A stretch of DNA of 64,000 nucleotides from Lusitaniella coriacea LEGE 07157 (GTDB lineage Bacteria > Cyanobacteriota > Cyanobacteriia > Cyanobacteriales > Spirulinaceae): assembly GCF_015207425.1 (NCBI RefSeq), contig NZ_JADEWZ010000004.1, positions 62,001-126,000 on the forward strand. Direction: 5' to 3'. Below are positions 33,304 through 42,486 of the stretch, piece by piece. The notes below the pieces were generated by a model, which was not told the origin of the DNA, ran no database searches, and saw only the letters and a list, made by a program, of their open reading frames with translations. The position numbers and the translations under genes are program-made. How positions within the stretch are numbered: the stretch's first letter is position 1; the number at the start of each line of letters is the position of its first letter.

Positions 33304-34962
33304 CTAGCGACAGGAATATCCTTGATAAGGAATTCCAATACGATAGTATTGTGCGGGATCGAACAGACATTGCGTTCCACTGTTTAAGTCAATTTTCTGG
33401 GGATATTGTTCCTTGAGAAGTCCTGGGGCAAAAATCCATAAGTTTTGAGGATTGCGAACATCTTGCGATATATTTTCCCACACGCGATCGTATCCCTTCT
33501 CATTATTCAAGAAAATCAGAAAATCGTCCTCTTTTTGGGTTCGGATTTGTTCTAGGGCGAGGGCATAGCTCAAACCCAAGGAAATTGGCAGAGTGTCATT
33601 GTAACCCATCACCATCACAAGGGAAGCGGGGGCAGTATTGAGCTGTCGGGCAACGGTGAGGGGATGATAGGGTTTTTGGAAGGCGAGATTGAAAACGACG
33701 CACAAACTGCTGGCGAGGCTAATCCCTAGGAGAATGAGGAGACGCGGGGAGAGGATGGAGAGACGGGGAGACGGGGAGATGGGGAGACGGGGAGAGAGCT
33801 TTCCTCTTAAATTCCATTTGCGCTGGCTGAAACTGGCTCCGAGTAATGCGCAGAAAGCCGGATAGTAGAGAAAGGAGTAGCGTGGCGCGCTGGTAATGTC
33901 TTTCTGGAGTAGGTAGACAATTACTAGAAACTGCAACAGTGTCCAGGCGATGAAACTGCTGAGAATGAAGGTTGCTTGATGGGTTTTGGGGTTGCGGATG
34001 AGGGTTTTGAATCTGGGAAGAATTTGTTGAATTGCCCAGAAAAGGAAGAGGAGAGAGCAGGCGCTAAGGGGAATAATTATCCAGAGGGGCTGGTTTTCTA
34101 CAGGGGGAATGACAACCATCAATGCCATTGCCAAAAGGGTTTGCAGGAGGGGCGTGATGTGTTGTGGCGGCGGCAACCAGCTTGTTTTGGGACTGGTGAA
34201 GTGTTCTACGAGAGTGGGGAACCAGGGGGAAAAGAGGATGAGGGGTAGCAGGCTGAAGAATGTAGCGGGGAGGAGGAATCGGGATTGGGTTTTGTAGAGT
34301 AGGGCGATGAGGGTGAGAATTTGTGCGACGAAGGCAATGAGACAAAAGTAGTGGGTGTAGAATCCGATCGCGTTAACCATTGCCCAACTGCCCCAGATCC
34401 ACTGGCGCAGGCGCTCTTTTTCGATGTCGCGTCCCATTTGCAGCAGGAGAATGAGACTCAAGGCGATGAGGAAGACGGGAAGGGTGTAGTGGCGCGCTTC
34501 TTGGGATTGGTAAACGCCGAAGGGGGAGAATGCCACGATCGCGGAACCGATTAATCCGGCTTGGGGGGAGAATGCGAGGCGGTTGAGGAGATAAATTAGC
34601 GCGATCGCGCCAACGCCAAATAATACGGCAAATGCCCGCAGTTGAAAGGTTAGGGAGATTGGCAATCCGTCCAGTTCCACAAGCCATCGGTGCATGAGGC
34701 AAAAAAATAAGGGGGGATGGGTGGATTGTTCGGCGAGGGTTCGGGCGATGTCGGGACAGGTTGCAGTGGGATTGAGTGCAAGGAGGTTGGGTACGTCGGA
34801 GAGGGGGATAAGTTGTTCGAGGGGGACACGATCGAATCCGGTTCCCAAACTAAATAATGCGGTGAAAATTTCATCTACCCATAGGGGTTTTCTCTCGAGT
34901 TGTATTAATCTTAAAGCGGTTCCGCAAACCAGTATTCCCAAGAGGGTTAGGTAATGGAGCAT
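33304..34962 (-). CDS. GT39/PMT-like polytopic glycosyltransferase
   Basis: A 552-residue membrane protein with about 10-11 hydrophobic helices. The first extracytoplasmic loop holds PLWVDEIFTAL, whose Asp-Glu is the catalytic-type motif of the GT39/ArnT/GT-C superfamily. HPPLFF and YQSQEARHYTLPVFL are further family features. It would transfer a sugar from a polyprenyl-phosphate donor to lipid or protein at the membrane surface; the substrate is unknown. Residues about 388-410 (LSPRLPISPSPRLSILSP) are encoded by GGGGAGACGGGGAGA-type repeat DNA that invaded the gene in frame. Confidence 0.82.
   Translation of the reverse strand: MLHYLTLLGILVCGTALRLIQLERKPLWVDEIFTALFSLGTGFDRVPLEQLIPLSDVPNLLALNPTATCPDIARTLAEQSTHPPLFFCLMHRWLVELDGLPISLTFQLRAFAVLFGVGAIALIYLLNRLAFSPQAGLIGSAIVAFSPFGVYQSQEARHYTLPVFLIALSLILLLQMGRDIEKERLRQWIWGSWAMVNAIGFYTHYFCLIAFVAQILTLIALLYKTQSRFLLPATFFSLLPLILFSPWFPTLVEHFTSPKTSWLPPPQHITPLLQTLLAMALMVVIPPVENQPLWIIIPLSACSLLFLFWAIQQILPRFKTLIRNPKTHQATFILSSFIAWTLLQFLVIVYLLQKDITSAPRYSFLYYPAFCALLGASFSQRKWNLRGKLSPRLPISPSPRLSILSPRLLILLGISLASSLCVVFNLAFQKPYHPLTVARQLNTAPASLVMVMGYNDTLPISLGLSYALALEQIRTQKEDDFLIFLNNEKGYDRVWENISQDVRNPQNLWIFAPGLLKEQYPQKIDLNSGTQCLFDPAQYYRIGIPYQGYSCR
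33735..33800. repeat. GGGGAGAC repeat inside the GT39-like gene
   Basis: Seven or so degenerate units of the type GGGGAGACGG occur in the coding strand context. The same repeat family is intergenic at 9571-9665. Frame is kept, so the gene tolerates it in a loop. Confidence 0.65.
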
Positions 34963-35222
34963 TGGTGATTTCAGAGTTTAGAATTACACCTGATGGGAAT
35001 CAAATGCTAAAAAATATAGTGTTTCTTTAAGGTAAGAAATTAGCGAGAAAATAGAATAAATCGGTTACTTTTATTGGGCAATTTGTGATATTATTATTTC
35101 ATAATGGGAATCTATGCAGCTATTGATAACTAAAACTATTTCCATTATTTAAAATAATACCTCAAAACGAAGAAAAAAGAAAGCCCAAAACCCCATTTCA
35201 ACGCCCTTTCTCAAGATAAAAA
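34963..35222. other. Divergent AT-rich promoter region
   Basis: This region separates the GT39-like and helicase genes, which diverge. It is AT-rich with several TAATAT-like boxes but no unambiguous -35/-10 pair. A short piece at about 34977-35010 (TTTAGAATTACACCTGATGG) resembles the flank of the 63579 dispersed repeat. No ORF or RNA gene seen. Confidence 0.3.
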
Positions 35223-37556
35223 ATGCCCATTGATTCAGACATTTATGCAAAAAATCTTCCCCTAGGGAAAGAACAAGAAAATGTTTTAGAAAATGCCCGA
35301 TCGCGGCAATTACAAACCCTGCGAGAGAGTTTGCGACCCGGACAGCGGAGTTTAGCGGATTGGCAAGGGGGACAGCTTGCAGTGTCGGCAGTTCCGGGGG
35401 CGGGAAAATCCCATAGTATGGCGGTTGCTGCCGCGATCGCGATCGCGCGCTACAACCTGCACCCCAAACGCCAACTCGTTGTTGTCACCTTCACCCGTTC
35501 CGCCGCAGCGAGTATTAAAAGCAAAATCCGCGATCGCCTCAAAACCCTACAACTTCCCTTGGGGAGTTTTGTCGTCCACACCCTCCACGGTTTAGCCCTG
35601 AACATCGCCACGCGCCACCCAGACCAATCCGGTCTAAACCTCGACACCGCCACCCTCACCACCCCCAACCAAAGCCACCACATCCTTAAAGCCAGCGTCG
35701 AACAGTGGATTTCCCGCCATCCCCGTCGCTATCAAACCCTCCTGGAAGGAATGCACTTCGACGGGGAAGAAACCGAACGATTGAGGCGGCAATCGGTCTT
35801 GCGCACCGAAGTTCTGCCCAGTTTAGCCAACACCGTCATTCGCGAAGCCAAAAGTTCCGGGATGCGTGCCGATGACCTGTGGGAAATTAGCGAGCAAACC
35901 CGCGATGCCTACGACATTCTCGCGGTTGCTGCGGGGCTGTACGAACAGTACGAACAGTTGATGAAATCGCGCGACTACATCGACTACGACGACATGATTC
36001 TCGCCGCCCTCCGCGTCCTGGAAAATGACACCATTCGCCACCTCTGGCAGAGTCAAGTCTTTGCCGTCTTTGAAGACGAAGCCCAAGACTCCACCCCCTT
36101 GCAAACCCAACTCCTGGAAATCCTGGCAACCGACCCCACCGGAACCCTCAATCTCGTGCGCGTCGGCGACCCCAACCAAGCAATCAACTCCACCTTCACC
36201 CCCGCCGATCCCCTCTATTTCAACCGCTTCTGCGATCGCTGCGAAAAAAATAATAACCTCGCCACCATGAACCAAGCGGGACGCAGCAGCGCCAGGATTA
36301 TTGAAGCGGCAAACTTTGCCCTGCGCTGGGTTAATGAAAAAGGATTGCCCGATAAAAACGAACCTCCCTTCCGCCTCCAAGCCATTCACCCCGTCGATGC
36401 CGACGATCCCCAAGCGGATGCTAACCCCACCCCCACGGGAAAAAGCGTGGAATTGCATACCCCTGAAGATATTTATCAAACGATAGACGCGATCGCGCAA
36501 AACGTCACCCAACTCTTCAAACAAAATCCCCACCACACTGCCGCCATCCTGGTAAGGGAAAATCGCCAGGGTCGCTTCCTCGCCGAACATCTAGAATATT
36601 TAAAGCGCGATCGCGAAATCGCAATCTACGAAGTGGGAGAAGTCGAACGCCACTCCAAAATTCCCGCAGAAATCCTCAAACTCCTGCAATTCATCGACCG
36701 CCCCCACTCCCCCGACTACCTCAAAGCTGCCCTCGAAGTCCTGCAAACCCGCGAACGAATTCCCGCCCAAGACCTCAACCGCCTCGCAACCACCCCCGAA
36801 CAATTCCTCTATCCCAGCCCCCTCACCGCGCCTCAAAAGCCCTTGGTCGCCCAAGCTAGCCGCTACTGCCGCAACCTTCTCCACGCCCGCCTGGAACTGC
36901 CCCACTACCAATTCATCGCTTTCTTAGGGATGACCCTCAACTACACCGGGTCGGAATTGGCAACCGTCCAGAAACTCGCCGAACGAGTCGCCCAACAAAC
37001 CGCCGGACGGAATTCCTTTGCAACCATTTTGGAAGTCCTCCAGGAGATCGTCACTTCAGAACGTTTTGAAGGGGTTGAAGAAGACAATGACGACCAATAT
37101 ACCCGCCCCAATCAACTCACCATCATTACCATGCACAAAGCCAAGGGCTTAGATTGGGATTACGTTTTTCTCCCCTTTTTGCACGAAGATGTCATTCCCG
37201 GTCAACCTTGGGTTCCCACTGCCGCGAAATTTCTCGGCGACTTTACCCTAGCAGAAGTTGCCCGCGCCCAAATCCGCACCGCCCTACATCGCCAGGAAGT
37301 GACGGGAAGGGTGAAGGGTTTCGATCTCCCTCGACCTCTCGATGCGTGGGAGAATGCCGCCCGTTTAAAAAAAGCGGAGGAATACCGCCTGCTGTACGTG
37401 GCGATGACGCGGGCAAAGCGATTACTGTGGATGTCTGCCGAACAGAAAGGACCCTTTCGTTGGAGTGCGTTTAGTTGGCAGCAAGGGGGAAATTTACAGG
37501 CGAAAAAACCCTGTCCGGTGTTTCAAGCCTTGCAGCGTCGATTCAAAGATAGCTAG
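35223..37556 (+). CDS. UvrD/PcrA-like superfamily 1 ATP-dependent helicase
   Basis: A 777-residue protein with the SF1A helicase motifs in order: I (SAVPGAGKSHS, about 61-71), Ia (VVTFTRSAAASIKSKIR), II (VFEDEAQDSTPLQTQ), III (RVGDPNQAINSTFT), IV (QAGRSSARIIEAAN), V (TIITMHKAKGLDWDYVFLP) and VI (EYRLLYVAMTRAKRLLWM). It has the Q-tip like residues of UvrD family members and a 3'-to-5' polarity is expected. Its role is DNA repair or restarting replication. The 5' leader is separate from neighbours; its 3' end overlaps the stop of an opposite small gene by 14 bases. Confidence 0.92.
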   Translation: MPIDSDIYAKNLPLGKEQENVLENARSRQLQTLRESLRPGQRSLADWQGGQLAVSAVPGAGKSHSMAVAAAIAIARYNLHPKRQLVVVTFTRSAAASIKSKIRDRLKTLQLPLGSFVVHTLHGLALNIATRHPDQSGLNLDTATLTTPNQSHHILKASVEQWISRHPRRYQTLLEGMHFDGEETERLRRQSVLRTEVLPSLANTVIREAKSSGMRADDLWEISEQTRDAYDILAVAAGLYEQYEQLMKSRDYIDYDDMILAALRVLENDTIRHLWQSQVFAVFEDEAQDSTPLQTQLLEILATDPTGTLNLVRVGDPNQAINSTFTPADPLYFNRFCDRCEKNNNLATMNQAGRSSARIIEAANFALRWVNEKGLPDKNEPPFRLQAIHPVDADDPQADANPTPTGKSVELHTPEDIYQTIDAIAQNVTQLFKQNPHHTAAILVRENRQGRFLAEHLEYLKRDREIAIYEVGEVERHSKIPAEILKLLQFIDRPHSPDYLKAALEVLQTRERIPAQDLNRLATTPEQFLYPSPLTAPQKPLVAQASRYCRNLLHARLELPHYQFIAFLGMTLNYTGSELATVQKLAERVAQQTAGRNSFATILEVLQEIVTSERFEGVEEDNDDQYTRPNQLTIITMHKAKGLDWDYVFLPFLHEDVIPGQPWVPTAAKFLGDFTLAEVARAQIRTALHRQEVTGRVKGFDLPRPLDAWENAARLKKAEEYRLLYVAMTRAKRLLWMSAEQKGPFRWSAFSWQQGGNLQAKKPCPVFQALQRRFKDS

Positions 37557-37836
37557 AAACCGCCCGTAATTCCTCTGGAATGAGCAGAACGTCGGGAAAT
37601 TCTAAAACCGTTTCGCGATCGCGCAAATATCCCGATTGTTGGAACGAAAGGAGTATCCGCTTCAGGGCAACCCAAACCACCGCATCGAACTCCCAATCGC
37701 CCCCTTTCGGCGCGTAACAGGCAATGGATTTCAACGCCCAAAAGTAAGTATTTCGCACGACCGATCCCCCTTTTTTATAGGGTGGAACGTCTTCGTGGTG
37801 GATTGAAAGAATATCATCCGCGATCGAAACTTTCAT
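37543..37836 (-). CDS. Small hypothetical protein, convergent with the helicase
   Basis: A 97-residue protein from ATG 37836; the TTG/GTG-type start at 37869 adds eleven residues of low-quality sequence. Conserved-looking motifs are MKVSIADDILSIHHEDVPPY, WALKSIACYAPKGGDWEFDA and VVWVALKRILLSF. There is no signal or membrane segment, and I do not recognise the family. The 14-base overlap of its 3' end with the helicase gene is compatible with a real gene. It may be a small cyanobacterial protein of unknown function. Confidence 0.55.
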   Translation of the reverse strand: MKVSIADDILSIHHEDVPPYKKGGSVVRNTYFWALKSIACYAPKGGDWEFDAVVWVALKRILLSFQQSGYLRDRETVLEFPDVLLIPEELRAVSSYL

Positions 37837-38160
37837 TAACCCTAACCTTCTTCTTTGTGCCGATAGCAATTTCCTATCTATTATTTCACTTTTTCTCGCA
37901 ACTTGTCGGCATCTTTAGCTGTCAGGGAAGCATCATCATCACTCTTCGTTTTATTCAGCTTAACTCGCGCGATCGCGCTCTATCTTATGTTAAATTATGC
38001 TGTTGTATTCAGCCATCACAGTGGATTTGACAGCATACTATACCATTTTCCAAAATCGCTTCATCGTATCATTACTCAAACTTCATAGAATTTTTACAGT
38101 CAATTTATAAGAGCGTATATACAATTGAACCTATAGAGTATACTTCGAGTAATTCTACCC
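37837..38160. other. 324-base intergenic region with promoter for the glycosyltransferase pair
   Basis: AT-rich. It contains one HIP1-containing stretch (about 37970) and the promoter listed at 38093-38121. An ORF-like stretch in the region has no ribosome site and I do not call it. No RNA gene visible. Confidence 0.4.
38093..38121 (+). promoter_or_regulatory. Sigma-70-type promoter for the GT2 gene
   Basis: TTTACA at 38093-38098, a 17-base spacer, and TATATA at 38116-38121 match the vegetative consensus well. Transcription would start near 38128, about 30 bases before the ATG at 38161. Confidence 0.6.
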
Positions 38161-39219
38161 ATGACGAAACCACTAGTAACAATTGTTAATGCGCCGAGAG
38201 AGCGCTTCACCCTCACCAGCGAGGCTCTCGAAAGTATTTATGCGAATACAGAAGTACCATTTAATTTGGTTTATGTAGATGGTAATTCTCCACCCAAGGT
38301 TAAACAGTACTTGGAAGAACAGTCCAAAGAAAAGGGCTTTAAACTCATTCGGAAAGATTATTATCTTTATCCCAATGTAGCGAGAAATCTAGGTCTGCGC
38401 GAAGTTGACACTCCCTATGTCGTTTTTATCGATAATGATGTTTTAGTCACTCCAGGTTGGCTGAAAAGCCTGATTCAATGTGCGGAAGAAACCGGAGCTG
38501 CGGTTGTGGGTCCTTTAACCGGGATTGGTCCTTTGAAGGACAACAAAATCCACTATGCTGGCGGAGAAGTCCACATTGTCGAGCAGGAAAAAGATTCTCA
38601 GGTCAAGCGTCGCGTTCACGAAAAAATGCACTTTCACAATCGCCCGTTAGCCAAAACGCGCGACCAAATTCAACGGGCGCAATGCGAATTAGCCGAATTT
38701 CACTGTATGCTCGTTTGTACAGAGATTTTCGAGAAGACGGGAATGCTTGACGAAAAACTGCTCAACACCCGCGAACATCTCGATTTTTGTATGCTAGTTG
38801 CTCAAGCGGGCGGCACAGTTTATTGCGAACCGACTTCCTATGTTACTTATGTACCCGATCTAAAATATATTTGGTCGGATATGCACTTTTATATGTTGCG
38901 ATGGAGTAATGCTTGGGAATTATCAAGCCTCAAGCACTTTAGCGAAAAGTGGGATGTCGGAACGAAAGATGCCTTTTTCCAAGAGCGTTACAAAAACCTG
39001 GGATGGCGACGAGAAAAAGGTTTTGTTAGACCCACAGCAGAGCGGATTGCATCCGGAAAAAATAGTGTTTGGGTTGCTAAAATAATACGTCGCGTTGACA
39101 GATGGCTCAATCCTATTTTGACCGATCTTTACGCTCAACAGGAAACAAAACGGCAGAAGCAAAATTCGTCAACAACGGTATCAGTTTCTAGGGAACCTGT
39201 TGCTGCTCAATCAAAATAG
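38161..39219 (+). CDS. Family 2 glycosyltransferase
   Basis: A 352-residue GT-A-fold glycosyltransferase. Seen: VTIVNAPRERFTLTSEALES at the start, the nucleotide-binding NVARNLGLREVDTPY, the metal-binding DXD-like FIDNDVLVTPGW, and the acceptor-loop LDEKLLNTREHLDFCMLV. The C-terminal 80 residues are basic and likely bind the membrane surface. It probably makes part of an extracellular polysaccharide or modifies lipid; sugar donor and acceptor are unknown. A GT4 gene follows in the same direction after 139 bases. Confidence 0.9.
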   Translation: MTKPLVTIVNAPRERFTLTSEALESIYANTEVPFNLVYVDGNSPPKVKQYLEEQSKEKGFKLIRKDYYLYPNVARNLGLREVDTPYVVFIDNDVLVTPGWLKSLIQCAEETGAAVVGPLTGIGPLKDNKIHYAGGEVHIVEQEKDSQVKRRVHEKMHFHNRPLAKTRDQIQRAQCELAEFHCMLVCTEIFEKTGMLDEKLLNTREHLDFCMLVAQAGGTVYCEPTSYVTYVPDLKYIWSDMHFYMLRWSNAWELSSLKHFSEKWDVGTKDAFFQERYKNLGWRREKGFVRPTAERIASGKNSVWVAKIIRRVDRWLNPILTDLYAQQETKRQKQNSSTTVSVSREPVAAQSK

Positions 39220-39358
39220 ATAATCTCAGTAATTTTGCCTTCTGGTACTTAAATATAAATTGGCATAAAATTGGCGCAGTTCTTCTTTCTTTTCCCCAGG
39301 GAGTGTTAAGGCTACGTCAATTTTTTTTTGGCGTTTTTAAGTGAAGTGAAGTAAAGAT

Positions 39359-40732
39359 ATGAAAACAATCCAGTGCGTCGCCCGTTATTTCCCAGATCGA
39401 TGTGGGGGGATCCAGACCCACTTAAGCGAACTGATGCCAATTATGCAAGATCGAGGGGTTGAGAGTAAAGTTGCGGCTTCCGATGACCAAGCTCAAGAAC
39501 AGACTTACGATTATGCTGGGGTAGAAGTCTATCGCTATCCGGTGTATCCCAGACCGAAAGAAGAACCAACTCATGGGATGTTTCCCCACGGTGGCTTTGA
39601 GAAATTTGCAACTTGGCTGCGAGGGCAAAAAGCCGATATTTACCACCAACATCAATGGACGACAAAATGCGGCTTACCTCACCTGCGCCTTGCGAAGGAG
39701 TTAGGGATGACGACGCTCGTTTCCATTCGTCTCCCACAACCGATTTGTCAGCGTCGAACTTTGATGCTCTATGGCAAGGAAGTCTGTGATGGCAAAATTG
39801 ATATTGTGCGGTGCAGTTATTGTTGCGATGAGTTGACGCGAAAGTTACCCGCCTCAGTTGTTCGAGGATTAAGCCAGGTTCCACTATCTATATTGCAGCA
39901 AATCCCGATGCCAGAAAGCACCTACGCCCCAACTGCAATTCCTGGCACTAAAGGCTTGTTATTGCGACCGTTAGCCGTTCCCGCATTTGTGGCGGCGCGC
40001 CAAGATGGTTTACAAGCAATGGCAAAGTATGCAGACTGCATTTTTGTGATGTGCGAGTGGCTGTATGAGATGCTGGTGCTAAATGGCATCCCAGAAGAAA
40101 AGTTAGCGCTGTGTACTCACGGTATTGCCAATGTATTTAAGGAAAATGCGGCTCAATATCAAAAAGCAACTCTCAAGCCGGAAGGAGTACCTTTGCGCGT
40201 TGGGTTTCTGGGACGTTGGGATAGGGTAAAGGGCGTTCATGTTTTGATTGATGCGATGAGATCGCTTCCTACGGATGTTCCGATTGAGTTGATTATTCAC
40301 GGCGTTCCCCAAGATGAATCCTATCGCCAACGCGCGATCGCGCGCATTGCTGACGACCCCCGAATCAAAGTAAAACCGCGCTTAACAAGAGATGAAGTTC
40401 CCGGCGCAATCGCGGGTTTTGATGTCTTGGCGATTCCCTCTCAGTGGCTGGAAACAGGGCCAGTCGTCGTCTTGGAAGCTCATGCTTTGGGCGTTCCCGT
40501 CATTGGTTCGGATTTAGGGGGAATTGCAGAGAAGGTCGCACACGGGGTAGATGGTTTGTTAGTTCCTGCAAGCGATATTTCTGCTTGGGCGGATACGTTT
40601 GCTCGACTTGCAACAGATGTTAATCTACTCAATACACTGCGGCAGGGTATCGGGTCAGTCCGCACGATTAGTATGGAAGCAGACGATACGATCGCGATTT
40701 ATCAAAAAGTAATAGAGCGGCGCGATCGTTAG
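39359..40732 (+). CDS. Family 4 glycosyltransferase
   Basis: A 457-residue GT-B-fold enzyme. The N-terminal acceptor half starts with ARYFPDRCGGIQTHLSELM (Gly-rich loop). The C-terminal donor half carries VGFLGRWDRVKGVHVLIDAM, the family GPVVVLEAHALGVPVIGSDL motif with the conserved Glu, and GGIAEKV. Seven or so Cys, including two in a CRYCC-like cluster (RCSYCCDEL), are unusual for GT4 and may bind metal or form a redox site. It probably cooperates with the upstream GT2 in surface polysaccharide synthesis. Its stop is 6 bases from the duplicated segment described at 40739. Confidence 0.9.
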   Translation: MKTIQCVARYFPDRCGGIQTHLSELMPIMQDRGVESKVAASDDQAQEQTYDYAGVEVYRYPVYPRPKEEPTHGMFPHGGFEKFATWLRGQKADIYHQHQWTTKCGLPHLRLAKELGMTTLVSIRLPQPICQRRTLMLYGKEVCDGKIDIVRCSYCCDELTRKLPASVVRGLSQVPLSILQQIPMPESTYAPTAIPGTKGLLLRPLAVPAFVAARQDGLQAMAKYADCIFVMCEWLYEMLVLNGIPEEKLALCTHGIANVFKENAAQYQKATLKPEGVPLRVGFLGRWDRVKGVHVLIDAMRSLPTDVPIELIIHGVPQDESYRQRAIARIADDPRIKVKPRLTRDEVPGAIAGFDVLAIPSQWLETGPVVVLEAHALGVPVIGSDLGGIAEKVAHGVDGLLVPASDISAWADTFARLATDVNLLNTLRQGIGSVRTISMEADDTIAIYQKVIERRDR

Positions 40733-40738
40733 AACTAT

Positions 40739-40874
40739 TTGGGGTCCATGAATCCAACCTGCACCAATTTCAAAGGCATCACCTAGCGTGCGATTAGTCT
40801 GGATTCGTCCACCCACATAAGATTTTGCTTTTAGCACAATAACATCTGCCCCTGCACTTTTTGGCGATCGCGCG
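40739..40874. repeat. 136-base duplication of an amine oxidase gene segment
   Basis: Matches 42184-42319 in direct orientation at a fixed offset of 1445 bases with six mismatches and no gaps (about 96%). That parental segment codes for residues around SAGADVIVLEAKSYVGGRI of the amine oxidase. The right boundary (40864-40874) is GCGATCGCGCG, an extended HIP1 palindrome present at both ends of the alignment. The left boundary lies 6 bases after the GT4 stop. Confidence 0.9.
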
Positions 40875-41060
40875 CATCTCTCCCTTAATCCTGAATGGAA
40901 TTTGTTCGAGGATTGAAAATAGCGCCTTCCGCCAAACAGCAACCCAATCCCCCGACACGGCAAACGGGTATTGAAATTCCCAACAAATCTTCTCTTCCCC
41001 ATCAATCGCAACTCCCCTCGCACCGGAAGTTCCAAAATCAATACCGAGATAATAGGTCAT
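40875..41060 (-). pseudogene. FGGY-family carbohydrate kinase, 5' remnant
   Basis: From ATG 41060 the frame reads LGIDFGTSGARGVAIDG, the ATP-binding phosphate-1 motif of FGGY sugar kinases (xylulokinase/glycerol kinase type), and continues for about 62 residues (EMRAIA). At a HIP1 site it then abuts the duplicated amine-oxidase segment. Full-length relatives exceed 400 residues, so 85% of the gene is gone. A hybrid frame of 88 codons exists but has no sense beyond the junction. Non-functional. Confidence 0.85.
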
Positions 41061-41103
41061 GGTTCAATTGCCCCAACGACTGATAAAATTCTCCCAACAA
41101 TCC

Positions 41104-42486
41104 TTATCCGTGCAAGGCAATAATCTCATCTGCTGCGGCAATCCCCGACAAATAAGCGCCGTGAGTTGTGCCATGATACTTAAAAATTGTATGTTCTCCT
41201 GCAAAAAAGAGACGATCTTCTACGGGTTGAGCTAGACGTTCAAAGTCTTTGGGATGTGTATGAGTTCCGGTAAATGAATAGGCTCCCAATGTATAAGGAT
41301 CTTGAGACCAACGGGTAATAATTATTTGTTCTGGTTGAGGGATGTTATCTCCAAACATAACTTTAAGAATATCCATAACTTCTGCTTGAATCGCCTCATC
41401 GCTTTGCAATTCAATCTTGCTTGCGTAAGCACCAAAAGAAAAGGCAACCAGGATCGCGCGATCGCGAAATGTCCGATAATTCATAAAGTAAGACCATTTC
41501 CCCTTTTCCTCCGACTGAAACCCAAAATATTGAGTGTCTAGCGACCAAAAAGCTTTGGGAAACTGTAACGCAACTTTAGTGACATTCCCCATTGGAATGT
41601 TTTCAATGGATTGTTGGTAGCTTTTGGGTAATGCTGGCTCAAAGGCGATTTTATTGGATTTCAGTACGCCTAAAGAAACGGTACAAATTACATAATCTCC
41701 TGCCACTTCTCCGGTGTTGGTAGTTATCGTAACCCCTTCACTTCCATATTTAATAGCAGTGACAATTGTATTGAGACGAATGTCTAATCCTTCAGCTAAG
41801 GTTTCAAGTACGCGATCGTAGCCATTAATGAGAATAACATCATCGCCTTCAAAAGCATCATCTTCATCGAAATAAGCAGCAGAAAGTTCTTCAATAGAAC
41901 CTCCCGTATCAAATTCTGTGAAAGCAGTTAATGCCCAATAGATTAAGGGATCTTCTAAAGATGTAGGATCGATGTTTGAGAGCGCCTCTCGCAATGATAT
42001 TAAATCTTCTTCATCAACTTCATCATCTACCTGTTCGAGTAACGCCTCAAAACGGTTGCCAAGTTCTTCTAAAACATCTTCACTAATGAGTTTTCCATTT
42101 TTACCATAAACCCGCAAACTATCATCGTCGGTGACAAAAGTTTCTGCGTCAATTTGCTTTGCTAGGGTAGAAATTGGATTACCTTGGGGTCCATGAATCC
42201 AACCCGCACCAATTTCAAAGGCATCACCTAGCGTGCGATTAGTCTGGATTCGTCCACCCACATAAGATTTTGCTTCTAGCACGATAACATCTGCTCCTGC
42301 ACTGTTTAGCGATCGCGCGGCAGCAAGACCGGAAATCCCCGCACCAACAATAATGGTACGGATGTTAAGCTCGCTTTGTTCTTGTTTTTGGACTCTACAA
42401 GCAGCTAAAAATGAGATTGAACTCAATAGAGCAAATTTAAGAACCTGGCGGCGATTTAATGTCAAATTAAATGACTCACTCCCCAT
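41104..42486 (-). CDS. Flavin-containing monoamine/polyamine oxidase
   Basis: A 460-residue FAD enzyme. The N-terminus has a twin-Arg-like signal (NRRQVLKFALLSSIS) ending in a lipobox-like LAAC, so it is exported, possibly folded and lipidated. Residues 42-70 form the FAD dinucleotide fold (VGAGISGLAAARSLNS ... VLEAKSYVGGRI). The GWIHGP box and the C-terminal FAD site (RLFFAGEHTIF, GAYLSGIAAADEII) complete an LSD1/PAO-type oxidase that oxidises amines and releases H2O2. The start overlaps the 3' end of the YjbQ gene by 11 bases, marking an operon. It is the parent of the 40739 duplication. Confidence 0.9.
   Translation of the reverse strand: MGSESFNLTLNRRQVLKFALLSSISFLAACRVQKQEQSELNIRTIIVGAGISGLAAARSLNSAGADVIVLEAKSYVGGRIQTNRTLGDAFEIGAGWIHGPQGNPISTLAKQIDAETFVTDDDSLRVYGKNGKLISEDVLEELGNRFEALLEQVDDEVDEEDLISLREALSNIDPTSLEDPLIYWALTAFTEFDTGGSIEELSAAYFDEDDAFEGDDVILINGYDRVLETLAEGLDIRLNTIVTAIKYGSEGVTITTNTGEVAGDYVICTVSLGVLKSNKIAFEPALPKSYQQSIENIPMGNVTKVALQFPKAFWSLDTQYFGFQSEEKGKWSYFMNYRTFRDRAILVAFSFGAYASKIELQSDEAIQAEVMDILKVMFGDNIPQPEQIIITRWSQDPYTLGAYSFTGTHTHPKDFERLAQPVEDRLFFAGEHTIFKYHGTTHGAYLSGIAAADEIIALHG
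42184..42319. repeat. Parental copy of the 136-base duplication
   Basis: Internal segment of the amine oxidase gene whose near-identical copy lies at 40739-40874. It ends at the same GCGATCGCGCG sequence. Confidence 0.9.

Noticed and set aside
40655-41041. 128-residue reading frame on the minus strand
   Set aside because: It reads across the duplicated amine-oxidase piece, the HIP1 junction and the end of the GT4 gene; it is a product of the rearrangement, not a gene.
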